This document shows, in pieces, positions 54,950-64,000 of a DNA stretch of 64,000 bases. The position numbers and the translations under genes were made by a program. A model generated the notes under the pieces. That model saw nothing but the letters and a program-made list of their open reading frames with translations, was not told the origin of the DNA and made no database searches. Position 1 is the first letter of the stretch, and each line of letters starts with the position of its first letter. Source of the DNA: Nemertoderma westbladi (Eukaryota; Xenacoelomorpha; Nemertodermatida; Nemertodermatidae); NCBI GenBank assembly GCA_032718475.1, contig JAUCBJ010006943.1:58502-122501 (forward strand). The letters are read 5' to 3'.

Positions 54950-55215
54950 ATTTATTAAATAGATAATTATATAATAATGTAAAACCATGCAACTGTCGAT
55001 CGCTCTTCTTATACTTATCTCAGCTATTTTTCAACGAAATTTAGATTGTTACATCACATCTTTGAAATCCTTGCATAGCCAACTTTCTATCAGTCCAGTA
55101 GCAACAAATAACTATAATAAGGTTGAAGAATAACTGCGGTGTTAATGGTGAAATATCGACGGAGACACATTTTTTAAACGCTTAAGAAACTGAAAATGAT
55201 GAACAAAATTGCAAA
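54950..55215. repeat. Dispersed repeat, copy 1
   Basis: Shares with 61130-61370, in the same orientation, TTTATTAAATAGA, then CTGAGCTATTT-like sequence, GAATCCTTGCAT, CCAACTTTC, GAAGAATAACTGCGGTGT and ATATCGACG(G/T)AGACAC, with moderate divergence between. No terminal repeats or coding potential seen. Confidence 0.65.
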
Positions 55216-56236
55216 AGAATGTAAGCTAAAATAACAATTCTGTGGAAGAGGGTGAAAGTATCACGGTTTTAAATTTCTTGTAATCTCATTAACATTTTTT
55301 ATATTCCATTTCATAAGTATAAAACATGTTCTAGAACATATTTTATATATCATATGATATTACGTTTAAATTCACATAAACAAAGAAACAATTTTTTTAA
55401 GGGGGAGGTACTACAGTAGTCTCTGAATTTCTGTAAGACCAGAGGTAGGTAACTATTAATGTTTAATATATTACGCTGATTAGTGTTAATTACAATAAAA
55501 AATAATTGTGTAAATTAATAATGTAGAATTGTATTTTATTCTGAAATTGTTTTTTTCTCTCGAATACTGTATACGTCAACATCGGGAGAAAATGGTGTAC
55601 TTTTTTATCTAGGGGAAAATTGCAAAATATGATTGTATTGGTTTTACGTTTTGAAAGAACATCGAAGTAGAAAAGGTTTTCAATACAAGTAAGAGCAAAA
55701 TCCACAAACTTCTAAAGTTATGGCAAATTTAATGTCTTACGGCTTTCTAGTTACTGGATAAATATTCGAGAACACTATATTTAACATTGAGTAAGGCGGC
55801 ATCAGGAGTTGAGGATACTGGTAAAATACTGGTATATTTTGGTAAAATACTGAAGTTCAATTTATCTTGTTCAACACTATTTCGTTCTATCTTTTATTAA
55901 AGAATTGAGCAACAGAAAACTACCAATTTAAGATAATTATAATTATATTTTCCTTTAGATGTTAAATTCAAATGTGCGGCAATACTTGATGTAAATATTC
56001 TTTATTTATTTTATGTCCTAGTGTATTTTATTGTATTACATGCTTTTTTCTGGTGTTCATTATGATCATCTGTTGTGTAAGCCAAAGCTACCCTATTCTT
56101 GGTTGTTTTCACTAACGCCATATTTAATGAGTAACTCTAATATAAATGAATTACACGCATTGTTCAAAATCAAGTTCGATAAATATTTATTTAGAATAGA
56201 CTTGATATCCATAGTCAGAACTGCTATTGCTTCTTA
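55216..56236. other. AT-rich noncoding
   Basis: Several short open frames (for example 55490-55705 minus, 56031-56237 plus) without domains. Nothing recognisable. Confidence 0.45.
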
Positions 56237-56389
56237 AGGCCATGATACACCACAGGAGCGGCGAGCGGCAGCGGCAAGCGGCCGCGGCGAGCGGCCACTT
56301 TTTAAAAATAGAACACATTATTTTCTATGGGTGATGATACACCACAAATGGCTGCTGCCGCTCGCTGCTCCTGTGGTGTATCATGGCCT
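56237..56389. mobile_element. PIF/Harbinger-like MITE, 153 bp
   Basis: The ends are inverted copies of AGGCCATGATACACCACAGG followed by an AGCG(G/C)CGAGCGGCAGC-type tract, about 35 bp in all with few mismatches. TTA flanks both sides (56234-56236 and 56390-56392), the target duplication of PIF/Harbinger elements. The GC-rich ends in AT-rich flanks also mark it as an insertion. No coding content. Confidence 0.8.
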
Positions 56390-56392
56390 TTA

Positions 56393-57180
56393 GACTCCTT
56401 CCCATGGAACTTTGTCGTGAGACAAAGTTAACTACCAGAACTATCCCAGGACTCCCACCCCTGCAATCCCATTCTCGTTTGTTTTACAGGCTTATGCTTT
56501 GTGGTTCACATTAGTTGTATGTCTACGACATTAGGGATCTCATAAGTTGTTATCAGTGAGTGCATTCATTTTAGATTGATCATTATTCCCTTATTGTGGG
56601 TTGCGCAACACTTGAATTCCAAAATATCCCCATGGTGAAGTTTCCCAGAATGATTGAATGGTAGAAAATACGAAAATTGCGCAAAGGTCGTTAATGGATC
56701 CTAATTCCTTTCCGACGTGTATGCCTACTTTTCTCGGTTTGGAAAAGGATTCTTGGGGAAAACTTCACATAAATACATCAAGTTTGCAGCTGATGTAAAA
56801 TCTGCTGCAAAATTAGGCTAACTATCCCCCCTTAAGCCCCGTGTGAAGTATGCCAGACTTTCTGCTGTTATATTTAACTTTGCAGTTTACCCCCACTTGA
56901 AGAGTTCCAGGTTTTCACTAAAAACCCAGGCTACAGAAGAGCTGAATCTAACCGAAACAATCAATTAATTATAATATGTTGAGATTATAAGAATATCACC
57001 AAAAACAATGCTTCAAATTACTTTTAATAATTTGAACAGGCTCATTCGACCTCAAATTACTGTTATCTAATAAGGTTGTATAAAGTGAAAACACCCTTTA
57101 AGAGACCTAGGAACAGTATACTGTAGTTATAATGTTGGCGAGTTAGTGCAAAAAAGGGTAGGCCGATTCAGCCTCCCATA
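56393..57180. other. Noncoding spacer
   Basis: No gene, repeat or RNA gene recognised. Confidence 0.45.
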
Positions 57181-57662
57181 AGGCCCCCCTCACACGGAGC
57201 AACTTGTTGCTGCCCCCCCCCCCCCCCCCTGACACACAGAAACTTGTTGCTCAAGAAAATAACAATTATTTCAAAACAAATAGCTAACATGTCAAGTCAT
57301 TTATATATAATATCAAGTCATTCAAAATTATCGAATATTAGCTCTAATATACAAATTGGATGTAAAAAAGGTTTTTAAAAACGTTGCTGGGGATATAACT
57401 TTCAGCAACTTGTTGCTGGAACCCCTCACACACAGAAATAAGTTTCGGAAACAAGTTGCAGCAACTTGTTGCTGGACTACTCACACACATAAATACTGTA
57501 AGTTTTGGAAACAAGTTGCAGCAACTTGTTGCTGCATTCCTCACACATAGAAACAAGTTTCGGAAACAAGTTGCAGCAACAAGTTTCTGTGTGTGAGGGG
57601 GTCCAGCAACAAGTTTCATAAACAAGTTGCAGAAACAAGTTGCTCCGTGTGAGGGGGGGCCT
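57181..57662. mobile_element. MITE with internal CAACTTGTTGC repeats, 482 bp
   Basis: The ends AGGCCCCCCTCACACGGAGC and GCTCCGTGTGAGGGGGGGCC-T are inverted copies, flanked by TA (57179-57180 and 57663-57664). Inside are about six copies of the palindrome GCAACTTGTTGC and of GGAAACAAGTTGC with CCTCACACACAGAAA, in a roughly 65-bp tandem pattern. Frames on both strands (for example 57344-57625 minus) are repeat artefacts. A C-run at 57213-57229 lies just after the left end. Confidence 0.75.
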
Positions 57663-57664
57663 TA

Positions 57665-60265
57665 GTTGACTTGGCATTATCCTTTTGTGAAACATCCCGA
57701 TCATATTATAACTACTACTTTGAAAGTAGGTCTATTTATGCTTCACGCATAATAAATTGACTATTTCTGGTCGAATGGGTATCTTTTTAATTCTGTAAGG
57801 TAATGTAACTGCATCACCCCAAAATATTCCAGAACATTAATAAAATAATCAAACCATAAGTAAGTTAAACTATAGCTACAGTCGCAAAATATATTTTGTA
57901 TGGGATTTTTGTCATCTACTGTATATACCTACAGTTTTTTACTGTAACACAGATACTCACAAACAACAATGGTGCAACTTTCACTTTTTTATGTTTAACA
58001 TAATATGAAAAGGTGAAAATTGTTACAAAAGTAACAAACCTCGTCATTGCCATTAATGGCAAATAATTTACTTTTCTTTACATGAATGACAATGCCTGAA
58101 ATATCGCAAATACTAACTGTTACGGTATATGGCGCTGTACACATTATTAGCCATTATACAGTTATAATATTTTAGATAAGACATAATAGCGAGGTGATGT
58201 TTAGATAAGGAAACTGATACGCCCATATATTTTGAACTCATCCATTTTGTATAGTATGTAGCCCTACCTACGTAATTTTGTATTAAGATATAAGTAGATA
58301 GTTCCAGGGTAGCAAGTTCAGTTGGACCCTGGATATGTGCTTGCTGTTATTAGCTTCGATAGGGCCAGCATCTAGGGACGCAATCCTAACCATTCCGCAG
58401 CCAGGGACATGATCCATTACCATATATGGTAATAATTCGCGGTTTGGAAGCCCTGAGGTTCACAATCCGGCTTTCTAATTGGACTAACTGTTTCCAGGTT
58501 GGTCTAATGCTAGTGCGGACTGGAGAGCCAATAGGAGAGCGATTGCATCACCCTTATTGCATCACCCTTCTCGGATCACCTATAAATTGGCGGTTTGCCG
58601 GTAGAGCTGTACCAATCCTACTCCTCTACAACACCAACCCCATATCATTATTCTGTGTTAAGTTTAGGAGTACAATTTGTGCGTATTTTCTGCATTTCTA
58701 CCCTTTGATTAATTTTCTTGGAATGATTCGTTAGTGTTATTATTCTTAACTGTGTTTCTCAATCAATCCTATTGATTACTGCTAATTACAACCGGAACTA
58801 TGATTTCTACCTCTTTCGTTAATGGTTCTATGTAATTCATTTCGACGCAATAATCCTACGGGATTTCTGAGACTGTCAGACTTGTGATTTGCATGCGCCG
58901 CTACGGTAGCTATTCAATAAATGGAGGGCTAAGGTGCCAGTAGGCGGTGGGCTCATCGGGGGGTTAGCGACGAAGGGAGTGCGGAGGATTCAAAGGCGGG
59001 CAACGCTGGCGGGGGGTCAACGTTGTGGTCGGGCAATTTGGACTGTAGGTTGGAGACCGCTCGCTGGTACGGTAATTAGGGGGCTGATGATCCAGGTTTT
59101 GTCTCTATTTAGTATTAGGGGGCAGGAATTGGGTTAGTTAGGAAGCCTAGATGTACCCGGGAGGGGCCTGCATACCTTACAGTAGATTGCGTATTAGTCA
59201 ATTGCGAATTATTATGTTGCGAATTATATAATTGCAGAAATTGCAAGTCGTGCTATTGTGATCTGTGATTGCTGACGCTGATTGGTGTGTTACTGAAGTG
59301 TGCCTATGATTACGAATGCTTAGGTAGGCGCCCCTTTCTCTTTGATTGATTTCTATTTCTTAGTTACAACAAATAATTACTGATTAGGTCAAAGTAATAC
59401 GGCATTTTAGGCTATTACTAGCGAAACCTGTTGTGTAATAAATTAGAATTACGCATTCTGGAACTCTTAGTAATTAGTGCGCTGTTACATATTTGTGACT
59501 GTAATTGATTAGTAAAATTAAGAATTAGTACGCAGCATGGCGGAGAGTAGCTAAGGTAATAATTTAGAGTACCGTAAACTATTCACGCTGAGCGGTTATT
59601 TGCATTAGCGGGCAATAAGCTAGATCGCAGTAGTCAGTACGCAAGACACTAGTAGATTGCTGACCTAAAGCCAGCTGCAGGCAAGTTTAGACCCAGAGCG
59701 GTATCACCCACGAAAGACATTGTACCGTACCATTATTTGATTATTTTAAATATTCTCGCATTCACACATTCCGTTAGGGAACCCCCAGTATTCGCGATTA
59801 GAAAAGACGTAGGCAATAGCGTGCTTTAATAGTGGTAAAATTAGGCGTAAGAATACTCTGAGTGCAAAGCCTCTCGCACTCGTCTTAAGTAAGCTTAGGG
59901 AGCCGACTCAGGTTTATTGTTTTGGTTATTCCCGCGTTGCTCATAGATTCGAACAGTTAGCTCTCTATCGAGCGATCGGTAGAGAAAGGAACAAGCGATT
60001 TTGCAGGAGCTGTGTAAATTTAGTAAAATATATTAGCGGACGGCAGATTAGCGCCATCCAACGGTAAGTAGCGGTTTTGTATTTAGCAGCCTTTACAATT
60101 TAGTAATAGCACGCTCCTGATCCCCTTTACTTAACAGTAGAGCAGTCTTTGTGTCTTATTGGTTAGGCGAGAACTCATTAGGTTGGCAGAGAAGTATACG
60201 GGTATTTGTCTGTTCAACAGTTCTGCTGTTAGTATAGGGGTCGCGCCAGTTTAACACTAACTAAT
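57665..60265. other. Noncoding region, GC-richer from about 58.3 to 60.2 kb
   Basis: No protein gene supported. The frames 58426-58734 and 58934-59137 lack domains. A TATAAATTGGCGG at about 58580, following a stretch with CCAATAGG, looks promoter-like, and the whole segment could be the leader of an unrecognised retroelement. That is speculative. Confidence 0.35.
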
Positions 60266-61030
60266 GCTTGAAGCTTACTATACAATTATTTCTCGATGTC
60301 GAAAAGATAACTGTATCATCCATAAAGAGCAATAGTGCAATCGCACCCAAAAACCCATCAATTAAAACTGATTTAGTTATCATTAACACCATCTTGTTCA
60401 GGTAGATACAAAATAAGATTCCGCTAGAGGGCGCGCCCTGGCGAACTCCTATAAAGGTTAGGACAATTGTTGTTTTCAGTAAACTTTTTGTATCACTATA
60501 TACTGTAGTGCTTTAATAATGAGTAGCATTCTATGACCGCATCCTAAGGCTTTCAGTTCATTAATTAATTTATTTCGGGGTACACGGTCATAGGCCTTAC
60601 TAAAGTCTATGAAAACTATAAACAATTTGACTTCTTAAATTTGGCATAATCGATTAAGAGTCGGAGGCTAAGTATGTGCTCTAAGCATCCACGCCCCTTT
60701 TGGGAGCCTGCTTTTGACATTTATTTAGATTAATCCAGTGTTTTAAGCGGTTATATACAGTATCAGGATATCAAAGAGTTTTGCTAAGGTAGACACTATA
60801 CTTAAACCACGATAATTGCCACAGTCTAACTTGTTACCCGAATTAAAACAGACAACCAACTTGCTGATTAACTAACTAAGTGTTAAATATACTGTACAGT
60901 ATATAGAAAAAGCAATACCCATGAACCGGGGAGTTTCAAAAATAGACCAGGGCTTGAGCCAGTGTACATGTACAGTATCCTTTGTTCGGTTTTAGATCAG
61001 CCATTGCTTCGTCTAATTCTTATTGAGAGA
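60266..61030 (-). pseudogene. LINE reverse-transcriptase remnant
   Basis: Minus-strand frames read RT motifs in order. LDEAMADLKPNKG lies near 61010, NYRGLSIVSTLAKLFDIL near 60810, GRGCLEHILSLRLL near 60680 and FIDFSKAYDRVPRNKLI near 60600. These are followed by GVRQGAPSSGILFC and an MDDT catalytic segment near 60315. Stops and frameshifts separate the blocks, so no long frame exists. The motif wording differs from the other LINEs here, so this is a separate family. Confidence 0.8.
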
Positions 61031-61129
61031 AAGGATCGTCTAAAATTGGGATGTAAGGTGCATCACAGAGGTCAACATTGCTGTTATCATAAATAATCAA
61101 AATGTTCTAGAACATTGTGTATTTATTAA

Positions 61130-61370
61130 ATAGAACAAAATACATGGCCTGCAGCGCAAGTAAATACATCCAAACTTTCGAATGCCCATATCTGAGCTAT
61201 TTCCCAACCAAATTCAAATATTTTTACATAATTTGGAATCCTTGCATGTCCAACTTTCCACTAGTACCAACAAATCACTAAATGTTTGAAGAATAACTGC
61301 GGTGTAACTGGTGCAATATCGACGTAGACACTTTTCATTAAACACTTGTACAGTAGCTAAAGAATGAACA
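61130..61370. repeat. Dispersed repeat, copy 2
   Basis: Direct-orientation partner of 54950-55215 (see there), preceded by TTCTAGAACATT, which also occurs near 54850. No coding potential. Confidence 0.65.
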
Positions 61371-61497
61371 TAAAAATAAAAACTCTGGCTCACCCCCCTA
61401 TAAGCATTTGACGTCTAATTTTACACCTTAACAGGTATGTGGACGTCATTTTACGTCAATTATGTTTGTTGCAAGAACTCATCGTTTTGATGGTTGA

Positions 61498-61690
61498 CGT
61501 AATTACGTAAAATTACGTCTTGACCACGTCTTGTTGACACGTTCCTGTATGAGACTTATACATGGTGGATATAATTACCTAAAATGACGTGTTGAACACG
61601 TCTTAATGGCACGTATCTGTGTGATACTTTTCATGGTGGAAATAATTACCTAAAATTACGTCTTGAACACGTGTCTTAATGACACATCTA
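61498..61690. repeat. Tandem repeat, about 85-bp unit with ACGTAAAATTACGT words
   Basis: Two full units and a part: AATTACCTAAAAT(G/T)ACGT, then CTTGAACACGTCTTAATG and ATGGTGGA(T/A)ATAATTAC. ACGT occurs about a dozen times. Confidence 0.7.
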
Positions 61691-62128
61691 CTTACCACTT
61701 ACAGACTTACCTACTGACTGACTACAGTACGAGTACAGTATATTTATATTAGTAGTACCGGCAGACTGGCAGACCGGTGCGGTACTACAGTACTACATAC
61801 TAGACTCAGGCTACTGCTGGAGCTGGAGTACAGCTGTACAGGCTGACAGGTGACAGGATTGTCATTTCACGTTTGAACCACCTGGCTGCTGACCTGCCTG
61901 GCCTAACATATCCTGCAGTCCTGTTTGGTGGCCTCCTGGCTGGCTGCCTGGCCTCCAACCCGCAACCTCTGGTCTCTTAAATTTCTTCTTACCAGTAACC
62001 TTATGTAGTACAGTTGTGTACAGTACAGGCGAGGATATCATAAATTGGCCTACCATAAATAATATGCAAACAATCTAGGCCTATCTATCTAGGCACATGA
62101 TTTATTGTGTGGTCAATTATTATATAAA

Positions 62129-63313
62129 ATGGACAATAACCTTAAACGTTATGTTGTTATTGAATTTAATTTGGGAAAGCGTGTTGAAGTTGAATGGGCT
62201 TTAAGTTCATGGATCATTTCGTACGATAAAAGAAGTCAATCAGTCTTAACATATTGGCCCCGGAATGTTGAATCAATGCGAAAAGAATTTGGTAATGTAG
62301 AGATGTCAAGTTGGGCGAAACACCGAGGAACTGTTTTGGCTTTTACAAGTTAGTTAGTTCAATTTTGAAATATTTCCTTTATTGTTATCTGATCCGTAGG
62401 CCTATATCATATATCTCCTTATGTAGGTCTTTTTCTTTGTTCTCTCAGCTTCGTTGATTTTTCAGAGAATTGATCACAAAAAAAGGGTATTATTTAATTT
62501 ATTAATTTGTGGTTTCATTTAAAGGCATCTTGATAGATTTATCTAGTTATTATATATTTATTATATTGTTTTCCCTGACAGAGAATGTTGAGAAGGCTGA
62601 AAGACTTGCTGGTGAAGCAGTAACGAGAAACGAAATATACTGCTCCGAAAGTGGTAGTGGTAGAGCACCACCAACAGACGATGAGCTGGGCGATAGACAC
62701 AGGGGGTTGAGAAGAAAAAAGGTTATTGATTACAGGCAACTCGATACTGGTAATGCTAGTGATGGAGACGATTTGGAAAGTGATAATGTAAGTAAAATGA
62801 GTGAGTAACGTTGATGCTAATTAATACATGTTTATATTTTAGGGGTCAGCCATAAATGACGTCCGAGGTCAGAGGGGGGCGAGGGGGTCTTCGAAATCCG
62901 GACATCTTCGGACAGGAGTTGGATGGGGTTGGCTAAATTAGGATGTCCGATTTTCACTTTTCTTTATTTAGATTAATATAAATTTATCACTACTGTAATA
63001 AACGGGTTACCTAATTGGTTGAGGGCAGACCTTCTTCATTATTTTTAAATATTTTGAGTTTATAGGTAGAATACAGTCCATATGTCTAACACAATTGTTC
63101 TTTACGTTCATCTAATAATGTACCGTCATCATAATGTTCCCACTTCCCACACTATACTGTAGTATTCACACATTTTTCGTTCGTATATTTGCTATTTAGG
63201 ACATCTTAGTGTCGGGCATCAAGCCTTCTTCAAAATTCCATTCGATACAGCGGCCACATCCTACCCCATCACCGCTCGACGTTGGTTATTTTAGAGATTG
63301 CGACAATATTTCT
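62129..63313 (+). CDS. Gene with three in-phase exons, DUF4806-type N-terminus (continues beyond window)
   Basis: Exon 1 is 62129-62348, exon 2 62582-62787 and exon 3 63200-63313. Donors are ACAA|GTTAGT, ATAAT|GTAAGT and TTCT|GTAAGT. Acceptors are CCCTGACAG and CTATTTAG. Joined phases fit (1 then 0 then 0) and the frame stays open. The N-terminus has RYVVIEFNLGKRVEVEWALS, LTYWP and WAKHRGTVLAFT, then exon 2 begins with NVEKAERLAGEA. This order, with YWP and a charged helix with the spacing EKA..LA, resembles the opening of DUF4806-containing proteins, which I know as uncharacterised and often linked to transposon-rich invertebrate genomes. Exon 2 is Asp/Glu/Arg-rich, and exon 3 reads DILVSGIKPSSKFHS. 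Further exons must lie past the window. An earlier in-frame ATG at 62105 would add eight residues. Confidence 0.6.
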
Positions 63314-63391
63314 GTAAGTCATTATTTTCAAAATGTCACCGAGACTGTCTGATGTGTGTGTCTGTATATACAATAATATTTACTTAATAAA

Positions 63392-63829
63392 ATGACTTTT
63401 CTTAAAATGACTCATGCAATATCAGGTCTCCGTCAAATAAGGGGACAACTGACAAAGCAGTGCAAATTATATTTATACAAAACACTAGTATTACCACACC
63501 TCAGTAACTATTGCTGCGAAATTTTAATATCACTCCATAATATTCATGGTTTCAAAGAACAACTATATTCTCTAGAAAAAATACAAAATTATGGTCTGCG
63601 GGTAGTATTTTTAAATAGACAGAACTCACCAGTCATAAATTCAAGAACGCACAAAATTAAAACACCGCTATCGAAAAATAACAAAGGATATAATAGCATA
63701 ATTTTAAGCATGATAAGACTATGGAACTCCCTAGATGATAATTTTCGTAGTATCACAAAATATAGCACATTTGAAAATACAATCAAAAAACACTATTACT
63801 CCCTATATGAACGAGAAGCAATTATTTAG
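63392..63829 (+). pseudogene. Non-LTR retrotransposon C-terminal fragment
   Basis: 145 residues resembling the end of LINE polymerases: GLRQIRGQLTKQ, LYKTLVLPHLSNYC, LEKIQNYGLRVVF and a C-terminal SMIRLWNSLDDNFRSITKY. Catalytic parts are absent. It lies after exon 3 of the preceding gene, presumably in an intron. It is related in type to the fragment at 632-1735 but not identical. Confidence 0.75.
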
Positions 63830-64000
63830 ATAAAAATAGATTAATGTAAAATACATCAGTTAAAAGTCAGTTATACAATTATAAAATTTATTTATTTATT
63901 AAATTATCTTTAGGGGCGTAGTAACTGGGTAATGTAGGGTCTGGTGTGGTCTATTTTGTCCAATGCTGCATGTGCAGTTGGATTCATCAATAGACCAATT
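63830..64000. other. Window end, AT-rich
   Basis: Nothing recognised. Probably the intron of the gene begun at 62129. Confidence 0.4.

Noticed and set aside
57344-57704. Cys-rich small proteins on the minus strand
   Set aside because: They arise from CAACTTGTTGC tandem repeats inside a MITE. The Cys spacing follows the DNA repeat.
58934-59137. 67-residue Gly/Arg-rich frame
   Set aside because: No motif, no splice context, and it lies in an unassigned GC-richer region.

Overview
The window is nuclear DNA from an animal, most likely a marine invertebrate. BEL/Pao-type retroelements (a metazoan group), several LINE families, C2H2 and U1-type zinc-finger genes, a THAP-type remnant, a mitochondrial assembly factor (FMC1) and introns with GT-AG borders all point that way. 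The palindrome TAGGCCTA is scattered throughout. A deuterostome such as an echinoderm is my best guess, but the sequence alone does not prove it. Gene density is low and most of the window is AT-rich, repeat-loaded DNA.

Layout. 1-5.9 kb: nested transposons, comprising an hAT-like MITE family, an element with long inverted ends and a 9-bp target duplication, and a degraded LINE on the minus strand carrying a SINE and an hAT-like insertion. 7.0-10.5 kb: a single-exon gene for a 1161-residue protein with nine U1/matrin-type zinc fingers. 10.5-14.7 kb: AT-rich and featureless. 14.7-17.1 kb: a 174-bp tandem duplication next to a TA-flanked inverted-repeat element that carries a palindromic satellite. 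18.3-20.2 kb: a LINE remnant and tRNA-derived SINE sequences. 20.95-22.1 kb: FMC1 and a possible terminal exon of a membrane protein, both minus strand.

23.2-32.7 kb is the most notable part. It holds two same-strand, two-exon genes for metacaspase-like proteases in which the p10-like block lies N-terminal to the p20 catalytic block. That is the order of type III metacaspases, known from algae with secondary plastids. The two genes share intron position and phase and have patches of identical DNA suggesting gene conversion. Between them lie a MITE and a broken LINE.

34.0-42.0 kb: a nearly intact LTR element (5-bp target duplication, 576- and 553-bp LTRs) coding on the minus strand for coiled-coil, gag-like and aspartic-protease products but no visible reverse transcriptase. 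It sits in the loop of a long inverted repeat. 43.7-48.2 kb: a decayed BEL/Pao element on the plus strand, cut by an LTR and internal fragment of the first family. 48.3-49.4 kb: tandem repeats with an alternating higher-order pattern. 50-51 kb: a frameshifted THAP-like exon between inverted repeats. 52.6-53.9 kb: a nine-finger C2H2 gene. 54-61 kb: noncoding DNA with two inverted-repeat MITEs, a dispersed repeat and a LINE remnant. 62.1-63.3 kb: three in-phase exons of a gene resembling DUF4806-type proteins, followed by a LINE 3' end.

The genes do not form a pathway. The metacaspase pair is the only evident functional cluster.
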